Below are positions 33,450 through 44,924 of a stretch of DNA of 64,000 bases, piece by piece. Position 1 is the first letter of the stretch; the number at the start of each line of letters is the position of its first letter. The notes beneath the pieces were generated by a model. The model was not told the origin of the DNA and did not search any database. It was given only the letters and a program-made list of their open reading frames with translations. The DNA is from Prosapia bicincta (taxonomy: Eukaryota; Arthropoda; Insecta; Hemiptera; Cercopidae): positions 327,883,645-327,947,644 of the forward strand of contig JBAIZL010000002.1 of assembly GCA_036971475.1 (NCBI GenBank). The letters are read 5' to 3'. The translations under genes and the position numbers were made by a program.

Positions 33450-33870
33450 TTAAGATCAGCGACTACTGCTCCGATCGGCGAAATTTTGTTTCCTGATCAA
33501 TTTGACCTTGCTGAACCCGAATCTGAAGTTTTTTTTACTGCAAATACATTTTTTAAAAAAATAACCTAACTTGACCTGACCTGACCTGTTTTTCTTAGGT
33601 TAATATGTGTTTGCAGTTAAAAAAAACTTCAGATTCGTGTTCAACAAGATCAAATCTATCAGGGAAAAAAAATTTCCTGATCGGAGCATTACTAAGCACC
33701 AAAGTCGTCAGGTCAGATCAGATTAGGTTAGGTTTATTTTTTTTAATGTAAATATGTGTTTGCAGTAAAACAAACTCAGATTCATGTTCAGCAAGGTCAA
33801 ATTGATCAGGGAAAAAAATTTTGTCGATCAGAGCAGTAGTCCCTGATCTTAGTAACTACCTTTTCTATGA
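33450..33870. repeat. Fold-back repeat with nested inner arm
   Basis: The left end AGATCAGCGACTACTGCTCC and right end (minus strand) AGATCAGGGACTACTGCTCT match over about 75 bp, including TCCTGATCAATTTGACCTTG. A partial third copy of the same arm lies between them (about 33590-33700), so one fold-back is nested in or duplicated within another. Confidence 0.7.
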
Positions 33871-34801
33871 ACACATTTATACAATTCTTAAAATTATTCT
33901 GCCTTAGTTTAAAGACTTGTGATTTTATTTAATGCACTCATAAAATCAATTAATTTAAACAAGAAACGCTTGCTGTGTGTTTTGAATATAACTTTTTAAG
34001 GATAAAGCTGACTGTGGTTATAAGAACAGAGTATAAGACAAAAAAACTAAATAAATAAGGGTCAGTTTTTTCCTAAAATATCAAGTGGTTGTAGACACAA
34101 CATGTAACAGGACTAAAAGGAGGTATATATATTAGCAATGTCAAGATATTTATAAGAATGCTATTACTACAGAAACATATTCAGTTTACAAAGCACAGGA
34201 CGAAATTGAGCTCTTGGATCAACACCCTTTCTTTTAAATGCAGGATCATAATTTTATTATTTTGTCTTGAAGTGGTAAACAAATGCTTTTTCTGAGAATA
34301 TATTTCTATTATCAATGTGAAGGCATGCATGTTCATCTAGTTTGCAGCCTCAAGCAGTTTGTAACCCACATTGGAAATTGTTAAACATTGTTTTACTTTG
34401 GGTTTGTGCAAGTTTTTTCATAACATAATATAGTATTAGTTATGTAATCATACAAAAATTAATACTTCTAATTAATGTACAATGATTGTCAGATAACAGT
34501 TTACAATGCTTTATGAAAATATTTTAGTGCTATAAAAATTACCATAATGCATAAAGAATTACAAGAAACTAAGATAGGTCATTTTTTTTAATAAACACTA
34601 TATTCTTAAAAAATGTACCGTCGATTTTATAATGTTAATAATTAAGTTTGAATTAAACATTTTGTGGATGATTTAACGACAAATTTTCGCTTTTTGTATT
34701 TTATTCTTGTAACAAATAGCCAAAGATTGTTGATAAATTACTGCTAGCTTTATTTATTATGGGCAATAAGATTTCAATTTATCATGTCCTTATATTTACA
34801 G
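33871..34801. other. No gene seen; ends in acceptor of exon C
   Basis: AT-rich sequence, putatively intronic. It ends in TTATATTTACAG at 34790-34801, the acceptor of exon C. Confidence 0.4.
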
Positions 34802-35144
34802 AGTAGGTTCTCCATGGTATACTGCACCAAAAACAGCTAGCGATAAAGAAAAAGAAGAAAAAGAAAAGAGAGAAAAAGAAGAAAAAAAGAGAAAAGCAAG
34901 ACAAGAGAAAAAGAAAAAGGAAGAAGAGAAAAACAAAATTGATGCCACCACAGACATTGTAAATTTCATAAATAGCATGTTAGAGGGTAATAAAGTACAT
35001 GATAAATGTAAAGAGAAGATAAAGAAAGAGGAAGAAAAACCAAAACATAAAGAGAAAGATATTACAAAAGATCTAATAGAATTTTTAAAAGACTCTTTAA
35101 AAAGGGATCCAAAGTCAGAGAAGAAATGTAAACAACAAAAATAA
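34802..35144 (+). CDS. Putative 3' terminal exon C: Lys/Glu-rich protein (partial gene)
   Basis: Third and shortest member of the exon family. After the acceptor, one nucleotide completes a split codon and 113 codons run to TAA at 35142-35144. The opening VGSPWYTAPKTASDKEKEEK matches exons A and B in motif and phase. Two spaced hydrophobic-acidic blocks, ATTDIVNFINSMLEGNK and ITKDLIEFLKDSLKRD, correspond to the two ELEELL blocks of exon B. Only two Cys residues are present. A polyadenylation-type AATAAA follows at about 35239. The product would be a short, highly charged C-terminal tail of an unknown protein. Confidence 0.6.
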
Positions 35145-36380
35145 GAAATGAATAGAAAGAAAGGAAAAACAAAGTATGGCTTAAAAACCTGGGTATAAAA
35201 GTTGGCAACATAAAACACCAAAACACTAAATTTATAAATAATAAAGCAAACAACAAAATACAAATCAACTACATTTGGTATTATAAAATATTGACTGTTT
35301 TCTATAACTTTTGTTAAAACTTATACTACCATAAGCTGATTGTTTCATTTATCATAAACACAAAACATTTGGTATACTATATATTTTAAAAAAGTGTATC
35401 TAAGTGGTCAAGTGGGTAGAACACTTGATTACTAAGCTATAAATTCTGTCTTGTAGCAGCAAAGAATTTCTGTGTACTTTAGAGCTTGACTATTGTTGTC
35501 AAAGTCAGTACCTAGGGTAATAGTGGGGCTGAAATGTAGTTCTTGCCACATTGCTGTCCTTTAATAGAATGTGGCCTAAATAAGGTAGTATGACTCTGTC
35601 TCTTCTGAATCCATAATTATTACTTTATACTTTAAAAAATTTTATTAAAAAATTTTCATATTTGTTCCATCTTCACGTGAGCTACTAGTTAAAAAATTGT
35701 CTTTGACTAATGGTTTCTTTCCAAGGTGCTTAGCTAAGGGAAATCTATAAAGATTACTATCCATTTTCAACATTAGCTAATATGGAAATATCAAAATGCG
35801 AATGCTCCTAGACGTTAGGTCAGTTTCTCTAGCATGCATGCACACTCACCCTTTTGAGGACCGAGGATTAGGTCGTATTTCCTCTTTGTTGGTCATTTAT
35901 TGGTAATTTCTTACCAAACTTTAACTTTTTAAATTGTGATTTTAACAAAAATAGTTTACAAATATTGATTCTACTTACAATTACAAGAAAAATGATGCTA
36001 AACAACCCATGATTTACTTTAGTAGTTAGTAGTAAGATATTAAGTACAGTGTTTTCCTTTAACTATTTTACAGTGTTTTTATTTCATGTTATCCCCTCAT
36101 GTATAGTGACAATAAATTTAACATTGTTTGGTATCAACTTTCACGCAATGATGTACAGAATTAATTTATGCTAAACGCTCTGAGGTGTGTTATCAAAATT
36201 CAACAATTAGAGTTTGATCAAGGAAGCACTGCTAGGTGATTAATAAACAGAGCGCCGGAAGGAATATGACCGTCTTAATCCTCTGCCTTTGTGTGAATTA
36301 TCTGGTAAGACTACCTAGCGTTCAGGGGCACTCGAATAGGGGCTATTTCTATAGTTTACACTTACATACTTTAATATATA
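35145..36380. other. 3' UTR/flank of exon C, otherwise unassigned
   Basis: No further coding sequence is supported. The segment 35395-35470 (TAAGTGGTCAAGTGGGTAGA...) loosely resembles a tRNA-derived SINE head, but no convincing B box follows. Confidence 0.35.
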
Positions 36381-36383
36381 CAG

Positions 36384-36475
36384 TAGAACTCCTCTTAGCC
36401 TCCCTCGGATCAACCAGTTCTCAGATTATACACGCTATCACTTATTACGGCATAACCCAGACGAAAAAACTCTGA
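36384..36475. mobile_element. pogo/Tigger end fragment
   Basis: TA followed by CAGTAGAACTCCTCTTAGCC and CCCTCGGATCAACC is a pogo/Tigger-type tip. The partner end was not found. Confidence 0.4.
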
Positions 36476-36702
36476 ATGTGTTATTCTACTTCATGACAGT
36501 TATGGGATTATAGAAACAATAAAAACCTCACTTTAACTATCTTTATTTCTAATGAACAAAAGTCATATTTATCAGGTACAATTACTGTAAGCTATTTTCT
36601 TAAATTTGCAAAACTATAAATTTGGAAGTAAAAAGGCAAAATTAAACAAGTTATAAAGTGTTGGGGAGAGTTTGAAAAGACAGTACCAACATTTAGTTTA
36701 TA

Positions 36703-36940
36703 AATTTGCTTGATATAATCATCTTGAATTCACTGATTAAACTCAAATAAAAAAATACTTAACTAAGTGAATACATAGGGCATACTTGCTGACTCGTTTC
36801 GAAACAATCGTTCCTTTTATGAAGCGAAGCCTTTACAAAGGCTGGTAGAGGCTTTGCTTCGTAAAAGGAGAGATTGTTTCAAAACGCATCAGCAAGTAAG
36901 CCCTTATATATTCACTTAGTTGAGACTTTTTTAAATATAG
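36703..36940. repeat. Fold-back MITE (AAGTGAATAC family), copy 1
   Basis: Arms ACTTAACTAAGTGAATACAT and ATATTCACTTAGTTGAG enclose a GAAGCAAAGCCT hairpin. The flank ATCATCTTGAATTCACTGAT recurs beside the other copies (37143, 45755, 49060, 53310), so the arms are part of a larger repeat. Confidence 0.75.
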
Positions 36941-37606
36941 TTTTAAAAGCGTGTACAGTAATCATGTTTAGTTGATTTGACTTTACTTGAAAATTAATAC
37001 AGGTGAAGTGATATTTGTTTTTATTACACCATAACTGTCATGTTGCACAAGTGCTTGATTGGGATTACTTTTGTATGGTTTACCCACACAAAATGAATAA
37101 ATATGCCGAATAAATAATAAATAAGTACCGACATTTATTTTATAAATTTGCTTGATGTAATCATCTTGAATTCACTGATTAAACTAGAATTAATAAATAC
37201 TTAACTACGTGAATACATAGGGCATACTTGCGGATGCGTTTTAAAACAATCGTTCCTTTTACTAAGCAAAGCCTTCCGAGGCTTTACTTTGTAAAAGGAA
37301 AGATTGTTTTGAAATTCGTTAACAAGTAACTTGAAGGGTTGTTATCTGCCCGGCTCTCGCCCTGCCCTTCCCTTGCGGGCGGCAACCAAGAAGCACCCCT
37401 CATCCAGGTTGGTGGTCTGGATGGGCACATACACCCCTGATCGCAAGGTGTTATGCGATCCGTGCCGATGTAGATTAGTGGCCCTCAGGGAAGGAGGGTC
37501 TTTAATGGAGCCTCAGGGGCATCTGGCGCCACCCCTGAGTACTTAAGTCGCCTTACCGCCGTAAGCGGGGCTCTGCGGCGGCGGACCTTTATTTCCCTAG
37601 CTGCTC

Positions 37607-38099
37607 GTGGGAACACACATGGCAGAGATAAAAAAAATAAATTTAACTGGTCAGGGCTTAGAACCTACCGACAAATCTGTTCCTATGGAGGTGGCTTCGG
37701 CCCTTGTAGAGACAGATGGAAATCCAGTTGCGAAGGCAACAGGAAGAATGAGTGGGGCACAAAGGAGGAAAGCACTCTGGCTTTCCTACCATGAGGAAGC
37801 AAAGAAGGCGGAGGCGGAAGGTAGAGAACCACCGCCATCCCCTTTGAGGAAACACCGGCCTGGGCAGTGGAAGGGTTTGACGGAGGCTGGGGCTAGAACC
37901 CGCCCTGTCGTCCCGGAAGCCAGTGGATCCGGTAGGACCTTAGTAAAACAAGAGAGAGAGAGAGAGGAAAAGGAAGGAAAGGAGTACTTCTAATCCTACT
38001 CCAGAGTCGGAAGTCAAGAGGAATAGACGAAGGTCTAGGCCTGCTGGGTCGGGAGGGCCGTCTTTCTCGTCAATCTCCGCCAACCTACCGAGGGTTCTT
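37607..38099 (+). pseudogene. Non-LTR ORF1 N-terminal region, frameshifted
   Basis: ATG at 37619 (MAEIKKINLTGQGLEPTDKS) opens a frame of basic, Pro-rich sequence. It ends at TAA 37991-37993, just after a GAGAGAGAGAG run (about 37951-37965). In another frame the sequence continues TPESEVKRNRRRSRPAGSGG and SFSSISANLPRVLV straight into the next ORF. Slippage in the GA run explains the frame change. It corresponds to the Gag-like N-terminus of the element. Confidence 0.65.
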
Positions 38100-39260
38100 G
38101 TGACCTTTGGGGATAGTGTAGGCGTGAGGATGGAGATGGCGGCATTCGACCACCTTAAGGGCACCGTCATGGACCAGATTCTGGACACTCCTAGTGGAGG
38201 TTTTGTTCTGCGGTTCAGAGACACTTACCTAAGGGATGGAGTCGTAGCACTTATTTGTGCTGAGGAGGAATCGGCAAAATGGCTGAGAGAAGTGGTACCG
38301 TCAGTTAAGCTTGAGGACGGGACTCAGGCAAGGCTAGTACTGCCTGATGAACTGATCAAAAGGGTGAAAGTGACGGTCGTGGACTTTATTGAGGGTCAGA
38401 TCAACAACAAGGGGATATGTATTGGGGCTTTTCTTGATGTGGAGGGGGCTTTTAACAGTACCTCTAGACTGGCCATCAAGAGAGCAGCTATGGATCACAG
38501 GATTTCTGATGGAATTATAAATTGGATTATGAGTTCCTTGGAAAACCGGATAAGTAATGCATCCTGGATGGGGTGTACGATAAATGGGATGGTCTCGGAG
38601 GGCTGCCCGCAGGGTGGAGTGTTATCCCCTTTGCTGTGGTGCCTTGTCGTGGACGGCCTACTAAGGACGCTCAGTGGAATGGGTGTCAAGGTGATAGGAT
38701 ATGCGGATGACATAGCTATCCTTGTTAGGGGACCATTTGAAGAGGTCCTCAAAGACCTGCTTCAAGAGGCACTCAAGGTAACAGAAGCATGGTGCAGGGA
38801 GAATGCACTATGCATTCAAGGAGAGAAATGTGTGGCACTCATCTTCACTAGGCGATATAAAACTAAATCGCTGGAGATGATGGAAGTTGGTAATGCCAAA
38901 ATAAGCTACGTTGAGAGCGCTAAATATCTGGGAGTTATTCTGGATATGAAGCTACTCTGGCGTGAGCACTTGGAGGATAAGTGCAAAAAAGCCATAGCTA
39001 CGTTCTGGCAATGCAGAGGAGCAATAGGCACGAGATGGGGTTTGGGTCCACGTCAGATGAACTGGATTTATTCCGCCATTGTGGTGCCGAGGTTGGTCTT
39101 TGCCTCAATCGTCTGGTGGGACAGGGCACAGAAAGAAACAAGTAAAAGAATGCTGGACCGCGCGCAGGGGCTCTTCCTTAGAGGCATAACAGCTACAAGG
39201 AGAAGCACACCATGTGCGGTCATGAGGGTTATGTTGGGTTTTCCATCCTTGAGTCTTTAA
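38100..39260 (+). pseudogene. Non-LTR ORF1/RT fusion by deletion
   Basis: 386 codons. Residues 1 to about 93 are Gag-like (MEMAAFDHLKGTVMDQIL, FVLRFRDTYLRDG, LPDELIKRVKV). At about residue 94 the frame jumps into mid-RT: IGAFLDVEGAFNS (catalytic Asp113), EGCPQGGVLSPLLW (170-173 PQGG) and IGYADDIAILVRG (YADD 201-204), followed by the thumb region. The Cys-knuckle part of ORF1, the whole endonuclease and RT fingers are deleted while the frame is kept. It stops at TAA 39258-39260, and the same frame continues beyond it into RNase H, so the stop is probably a point change from TTA. Confidence 0.75.
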
Positions 39261-40238
39261 ATTAGGATGGAGGCAATGAAAACTGCATACCAGCTAAGTT
39301 GTACCGGGCAGTGGAAGACAAGTAGCAAACTTCATAAACAGCTATTTGGGGATTCACTGAAGGAGCTCTGGATCGAACCTCAGGATAAGATACTGTCTCT
39401 TAAAAGGGAAAAAGACAACTACAAAATCCATATTCCTGCAAGAGAGGCATGGGCGGAGTACTTGAGACCGAGACACCAAGACAGATTTTGTCATCGCCTG
39501 GAGGACTACAACTCTGTCTTCCAGGGGGAGGTGCTCGCGATCAAACTATGTGCTGAGGAAATAATAGGGTCTGGCAGGAGGGGCAAGACCATCTGGATTT
39601 GCTCGGACAGTCAGGCAGCTCTGAAGGCTTTAGGTAAGGCTAGTACCAGCTCTAGGCTGGTGGCTGGGACTATAGCTTCTCTAGCAGAGCTGAGTAAGTA
39701 TAATTCACTCAACCTAACCTGGATTCCAGGACATTCTGGCTGGATAGGGAATGAGAGAGCTGACGCCTTAGCAAAACAAGGGTGTATAACTCAAGGACCG
39801 TTGCTGAGGGCAGTGGACATGCCGCCTCAGGAGGGGCGCAAGAGGATTACGGCACATATAGACAGGTTGTGCAGGGAAGAATGGAATGTAACCTTGGGGT
39901 GTGACAAATCCAAGGTACTGTGGGGTTACTCAGGAGATTTGTGGAGCAAAGAACTACTCTCCTTAAGTAGACATCAACTCAGAGATACTGTAGAGCTGGT
40001 TACAGGCCATGGGAATCTGAGAGGGTTCCAATACAAAATTGGAAAATCTAGGTCCCCTGTGTGTAAGAGATGCGACGAGGACCAAGAGGAAAGCCCAATC
40101 CACGTACTCTGTGAGTGTCCTGCTTTGGGAGCTGCAAGGAGAAAGTGGTTTGGTTGGCAGGTATGTACACCAGAGGATATCAGAAAATTCAGCATCAGGT
40201 GGGTACTTAATTTCTGCAAAGAGGTAGGTATCCACTAA
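39261..40238 (+). pseudogene. Non-LTR RNase H and C-terminal domain, first catalytic Asp deleted
   Basis: In frame with the RT after one stop, this encodes SVFQGEVLAIKLCAEEI (catalytic Glu), WICSDSQAALKALGK (Asp) and LTWIPGHSGWIGNERADALA (His and Asp). These are three of the RNase H1 sites. The expected TDGS motif upstream is gone: PRHQDRFCHRLEDY leads directly to NSVFQ, so about 20-25 residues are deleted. A C-terminal VCKRCDEDQEESPIHVLCEC zinc-knuckle-like motif follows, as in I/Jockey-type elements. The frame ends at 40238. Confidence 0.8.
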
Positions 40239-40375
40239 GCTAGTCCTGTGGTAGGGATGGGAAGAGAGTACAAAGGCTGCAGCTAAGTGCTCTACACCAA
40301 TAAGGTCCCTCCGAGTTTTAGTAATAAATAATAATCCCTATGTATTCACCTAGTTAAATATTTTTTAATTAAAAT

Positions 40376-41255
40376 TTAGTTTATCTCTGAAATGTTTACT
40401 TATTTTAGAGGATGAAAACTTGTCTCTCCTGGAGAAAGTAGAGAAGTATAACATCAATCGCGCAATTATTATATTAGTCAGTGCTTTTAAGTAAATTCCT
40501 TCTTCTACTATTGAGAAATGGTAGCAAAAAATTTGGCCTGATAAAAACTGGTCGAAAGTAATGATTCAAAGACAGAATAAATTAGAAATTGAGTCATTTA
40601 ACACAATCTGCAGTTGTTAGGTGGGAACCAAACTCAATTCGATAATATGAAGGAATAGAAAACTATTTTTTACAGAAAAGGTAGTAATTGGATTCGCCAG
40701 TGAAGATCAGTTCGAAATGCAAAGACAGTAGTAAAAATGCAAACGGGAAGACCTTCCAAGAAATACCACAAGAAAAAGCAAACAGAAATTGTATTACAAT
40801 ATGTGGAAAGCACAAACTACAAGGGATTCTGTATATGCCATTGGAGTTGTAAATGTCTTTGTTTTTTATGTTGGGTTTAAATCATTTGTGGAGATGTTGT
40901 GTGTGGAGTAGGCTATTCTGTGATTGTATTTAAAAGATATGTTGGTTAGTTTATAAGTTTACAGACTGGATGATCTGTATGGTAGTGTTATGTGTTTTAT
41001 GGTTTGCCGAGTTGGGTTTTTGCAGTTGGATTATTGAGTTTATTTTTTCAGGGTGTTTTATAGTTTATCAATCATTGTTGTGTTATATCTTTGGTTTGTA
41101 CTATGTTTTATGGTATTCTAGTTTGTTCACACTTACATGCATAAACAGATAAGTTTCAGATATGATCGCTTCAAATTTGTATAAAAGAAAACAAAGAATA
41201 GGATAACATTGAAAACTAACAAAAACCTACAATAGGACATACAACATAATAAAGT
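40376..41255. other. No gene seen
   Basis: Unassigned. A basic stretch near 40735-40800 (GRPSKKYHKKK in one frame) hints at transposase-type DNA-binding sequence but is too short to call. Confidence 0.35.
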
Positions 41256-41256
41256 A

Positions 41257-41595
41257 CAACCCCTATTACCCGAATTTTGCATGACTGTAAACGATCGCCC
41301 GAGTATCGAAAATGTCCTTAAATATCCCAGAAGCGCCTGCCCGAGAGGTGCGATTGATGACCTGGTCGGCCAAATAGACCTGTCATGTACTCATGCATCA
41401 ACACGGTAAACATCCTGCCCGGATAGGGATGGGAGGAGATATTGTTATTATTTTGTTAGAAAATACAACTACTGTAATATTTACAGTAAATCAGGTTTTA
41501 TGTGTTTTACTTGAAGAAATACACTTTAAAATATTTACCATTGCTTATCCAAAATGATTCCACCCCAATTATATTGGATAAGAGGGGTTTTACTG
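41257..41595. mobile_element. Tigger-type MITE with TA duplication
   Basis: The right end on the minus strand is CAGTAAAACCCCTCTTATCC. The left end is CAACCCCTATTACCCGAA, missing a few bases after CA. TA flanks both ends (41255-41256, 41596-41597). There is no coding capacity. Confidence 0.65.
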
Positions 41596-41989
41596 TACAA
41601 ATAAAATCCGAAGCATCAGGTATCTATTTGTACAGACTACAATAAACTCTACATTAGGAAAAGGGGTCACAAATTCAGCTAAGACTCAAGGGAACTGAAC
41701 ACATACATTCTACTAAATATAACATTCATGAGAAGTATCATCTTAATTGAGGTGAAGGACAACTCTTATCTCAAATCCCTCGGGAAATGTCTGATAACCC
41801 TGTAAACCTAGTTCTGCCTGGCACGACCAAATATAAAACTGATATGACATAGTGTCTCTTAAGGTAAACTGTTTTAAAAAGGCTGGATAAAAACGTCTAC
41901 ATGGACAGTCCTTTTGAGCTATCCAGTTTTGTGCAGCCTTATAAAACTAACCATCAGCTGAATGGTATAGAAAACCTGGGAAGTATCAG

Positions 41990-42300
41990 ATTCTGGCAAA
42001 AGATGGGAGCTTATCGTAAGATCAAATGCCATCCCCAGTGGCCTGCCAAATGACATGGTAACTGCTGTCTTACAGGTGGTGACCGACCACGACTATCTTC
42101 ATAGCCATTTAAATCGAATGGGCCTCAAGAACTCCTTCACCTCTTCTCTCTGCCTAGAAGATGAAAGTACAGCTGATCATCTGGTAATCTGTAGTGCTCT
42201 ATATACACCTTGCAGGAACTCTAATGGGCGGCATAGCATTTTATGACAGATTTGCCACGGAATGGCACTGGCGTAAGAGTAAGTAAGGGTATAAATAAAA
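41990..42300 (+). pseudogene. Non-LTR retrotransposon C-terminal fragment
   Basis: The plus-strand frame near 42055-42246 reads TDHDYLHSHLNRMGLKNSFT and SSLCLEDESTADHLVICSAL. This is the post-RNase H region TGH-x-x-x-x-HLxRxG...C-x2-C...E-x2-DH-x4-C of R1/Jockey/I elements. The upstream domains are missing, and the sequence differs from the 37-kb element, so it is a separate lineage. Confidence 0.65.
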
Positions 42301-42479
42301 TAAGCATAAATTTGCTGCACATAAATACTATCCACAACACATTCTAAATGACAAAACAGACTCACAATCAAATACTATATTTAATCAAAAACTACTCTAT
42401 GGACAATAACACACCATAAAACAGAAATATACCACAGACTCACACCAACACACCACACCTGAGTAACAGTCTTGTCAGT

Positions 42480-42575
42480 AATTCACAGCATTGAATAATG
42501 CACTGACCTAGAGCAAAATGCATCTGATAAGTAAATCAGTAAGTAGTGGATTTTTTGCCAAGTTAATACAAAAAA
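42480..42575. repeat. Half of a fold-back MITE (27.8-kb family)
   Basis: TTGAATAATGCACTGACCTA and AATCAGTAAGTAGTGGATTT followed by TTGCCAAGTTAATAC match the right arm of the 27798-28010 element. The left arm is missing. Confidence 0.6.
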
Positions 42576-42642
42576 GTGTAATCCATTTAAAAACCTCAAG
42601 ATGTACAACACGAAAATTGCAAGTTTTAAAATCAACTGTCTT

Positions 42643-42820
42643 AATAATTAAATAAAAAACCCACTAACCACAATATAACTTTATTTAATCACTTCATGTA
42701 CATGTCGGTTACCAGGTAACCATCTTCAGAAGTACTTCTGAAGTTACCTGGTAACCGAAATGTACATCAAGTGATTAAATAAAGTTATATTGTGGTTAGT
42801 GGGTTTTTTATTTAATTATT
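42643..42820. repeat. Near-perfect palindrome with hammerhead-like sequences
   Basis: Arms of about 88 bp: AATAATTAAATAAAAAACCC...GGTTACCAGGTAACC on the left, and GGTAACC...GGGTTTTTTATTTAATTATT on the right. On the minus strand the left arm reads CTGAAGA, TG, GTTACCTGGTAACC, GACA: a hammerhead-type order with GAAA mutated to GACA. The right arm keeps GAAA but has lost part of the 5' core. A relative is at 44925-45065. Confidence 0.6.
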
Positions 42821-42829
42821 ATAACATTA

Positions 42830-43825
42830 GGCCACAGTTGCTCAAGAAAACATTCAAATTCAACTGTCTTGTTTTTAACTTTTTTTTATTAATATTTGTG
42901 ATCATGAAAAACATCAAAGTTGATTCCCACTTTGTCAAGTATTACTGCAACTTTACATAGGAATAAAATGTTCTATACTAACGAATGGATAAAATGATCT
43001 CTTGGAACAAGAACTAAAGAAAACAATATGTTTCATGCATATGATTGCTTATTTGCACCTCTAATAAAGTTAGAGAGGTTACAACTCTGAATATGGTGTA
43101 TTCTGTATTTTATTGTGAGTAGTTTTACTGGATTATTAACCACAACTCATCATCTTTATAAATCACTTTAAAAGTTCACTTCCAAAATTAATAAATTAAG
43201 CTTCAATGTGTAAAAAATTTTATAACAATATCAATTAAAGTTAATTGTCAATTCAGGCTGCCTTATTAATGGATACCGAAAGATTAGGAGAATAAAACAT
43301 TTAGAGTAAGACAAGTAATAAATTGATTTATTTTATGAGATTGATAAACTAAACAAATCATTTCAAAAGTTTTTAAACCTAATTATAAAATTAAGAAATC
43401 ACATCAATTCTAAATGCCTATACAAAATTTTCATGATGGAAAAGGTAATATTTTTAAAAATAATAGTAGACGAGATTGGTCTGACCTCATTCTTTTTTTG
43501 TTTTTACTTAAGTTGTACAAACTACATTATAAACATAGAAACAGTGATTTTAAATCTTGGAAACCATAAATAGTGGTTAAAACTTATATTTGTTATTAGA
43601 GAAACGTAACCTTACTTCAAAAGCATGCCCCATTTAGAATCATTCCTGCACGTATTACTTTATTATTTTATGGTGATATTACTATATAGATGTGTTTAAA
43701 TCTCTGGTTAAACAAAAAAAGAGAGGGACATTATTTTTGCTAATGTTTTGATTAAACAATTTGTGAAAGAAGCGATTGCTTACCACATTTTGTGTTGTTA
43801 CCATGGAGTTACTTTTGAATATATA
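42830..43825. other. No gene seen
   Basis: AT-rich sequence, nothing supported. Confidence 0.4.
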
Positions 43826-44815
43826 ATTCTGGTATTTATTTCCTGTTCCCACGTGTTCAATATTACCAAAAAAACATCATACCTGGCGTCACAGAAAGAT
43901 ATCAGGGATACGAAAAAAAATTATGAAAACTCTTGCTTAAGCAAGTTTTGGAAAATAGAAACTCACCCTTCCCCAGTACACGTAAAACATTACTAATTTA
44001 ACGTGTTGGCTTTATATATTTGACATAATAACTCGAAATGTGCCTCAAAATGTAACTAAACTTACTAATGACTCCAAACAAAAAACAAATTTTGAAAAAT
44101 TAGTTAATTTCATATCTAACATATCAAATCAAAATTATTCAAAATGACAAAACAAAAATTTACAGACCCTATTCCACATACAAAACAGACAATATTGCAT
44201 TGAACATTTATGCACCTTTTATTTCTATCCCCAAAAAACGATAGAACTTGCACTGCACAAAGCATGTTACATTCATGTGTTAGTAGATTTTTATTTAATT
44301 TGTAATTTTTTGGGAGTCATCAGCAAGTCTAATTACATTTCGAACCATTTTGCGAGTTACTACATCAAAAAAGTAAAGCCATAACATTGAATTTGTAACG
44401 TTTTAGGTGTACCATACACGGGAGGAGGAACTGCTATATTTTTGGGAAGTGAGCAAAAGTTGTATATTTTTTTCGTAACCCTGATAACTTTCTGTATCTC
44501 CTGTTATATTTTTTTCATTATTTATTTCCCATGCCCACGTGTACAATTTTGCAAAGAAATTTTACCGGTAAAGTCAACATGGATACAAAAAAAATTATTA
44601 AATCTCTCGCTCACGGCCTAAAAATTAACAATTTTGGAAAATGTTAATTCCCCCCTCTCCACGGCACACATAAAACAGTACTAATTCAATGTTTTGGCTT
44701 TACTTTTTTGATGTATTAAGTCATAAAATGCTTCAAAATGTAATTAAATTTTTTTCTGCTAGAATCGAACATGTGGAAATGGGAAATAAATACCATAATT
44801 CTACTATTTATTAGG
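43826..44815. repeat. Repeat block in three alternating orientations
   Basis: A segment containing CCCACGTGTTCAATATT, CAGGGATACGAAAAAAA and AACGTGTTGGCTTTATATA (43845-44070) recurs inverted at about 44290-44500 and directly again at 44520-44790 (CCCACGTGTACAATTTTGC, ATGTTTTGGCTTTACTTTTT). It is a fold-back plus a direct copy; coding is not evident. Confidence 0.65.
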
Positions 44816-44849
44816 ATATACTGTGGTTGAATTTAATAATAATTCTTGA

Positions 44850-44920
44850 ATTTTGTAGTCCATTACGTTCGGTGAATCTTATTATCACTTAAAACAATAG
44901 TTTATGACTATCCAAACTTT
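44850..44920 (-). repeat. PLE family 3 tail fragment
   Basis: On the minus strand: GATAGTCATAAACTATTG, ATAAGATTCACCGAACGT, then AATGGACTACAAAATTCAAG. The same tail ends the PLE copies at 12260-12355 and 49985-50075. Confidence 0.7.
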
Positions 44921-44924
44921 AAAT

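Larger units (their letters stand above)
37332..40335 (+). mobile_element. Non-LTR retrotransposon (I/Jockey-like), internally deleted
   Basis: A GC-rich (relative to its surroundings) insertion begins near 37332 (TTGAAGGGTTGTTATCTGCC) with a 5' UTR. It holds an ORF1-like frame, RT and RNase H domains, and ends in a TAATAAATAATAAT tail near 40335. The endonuclease, the ORF1 zinc knuckles and the RT N-terminus are missing. A 3' TAA tail and an RNase H domain point to the I group or a relative. It lies inside a fold-back MITE. Confidence 0.85.
37143..40375. repeat. Fold-back MITE copy 2, split by a non-LTR element
   Basis: The left portion (37143-37331: ATCATCTTGAATTCACTGAT, ACTTAACTACGTGAATACAT, fold-back centre, AACAAGTAA) and the right portion (about 40336-40375: CCCTATGTATTCACCTAGTTAAA) together form one MITE like that at 36703. 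The non-LTR element 37332-40335 sits within its right arm. Confidence 0.75.

Noticed and set aside
33560..33600. Telomere-like repeat (AACCTAACTTGACCTGACCTG)
   Set aside because: The unit is CCTGA, not CCTAA, and the copies are irregular. It lies in the loop of a fold-back repeat.
34796..35263. Minus-strand Phe/Ser/Leu-rich 155-codon frame opposite exon C
   Set aside because: Complement of Lys/Glu codons. The plus-strand frame has the acceptor and family motifs.
35395..35470. tRNA gene or tRNA-derived SINE
   Set aside because: TGGTCAAGTGGGTAGAAC resembles an A box, but no B box (GTTCRANNC) at proper spacing and no cloverleaf could be made.
36770..36800. Hammerhead motif in the AAGTGAATAC fold-back family (GCTGACTCGTTTCGAAAC)
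   Set aside because: CTGAC is present but positions 8-9 of the core (GA) are missing, and other copies do not keep GAAA.
40970..41152. Hydrophobic 60-codon frame (possible small membrane protein)
   Set aside because: T/G-rich low-complexity sequence with no conservation signal or flanking gene features.
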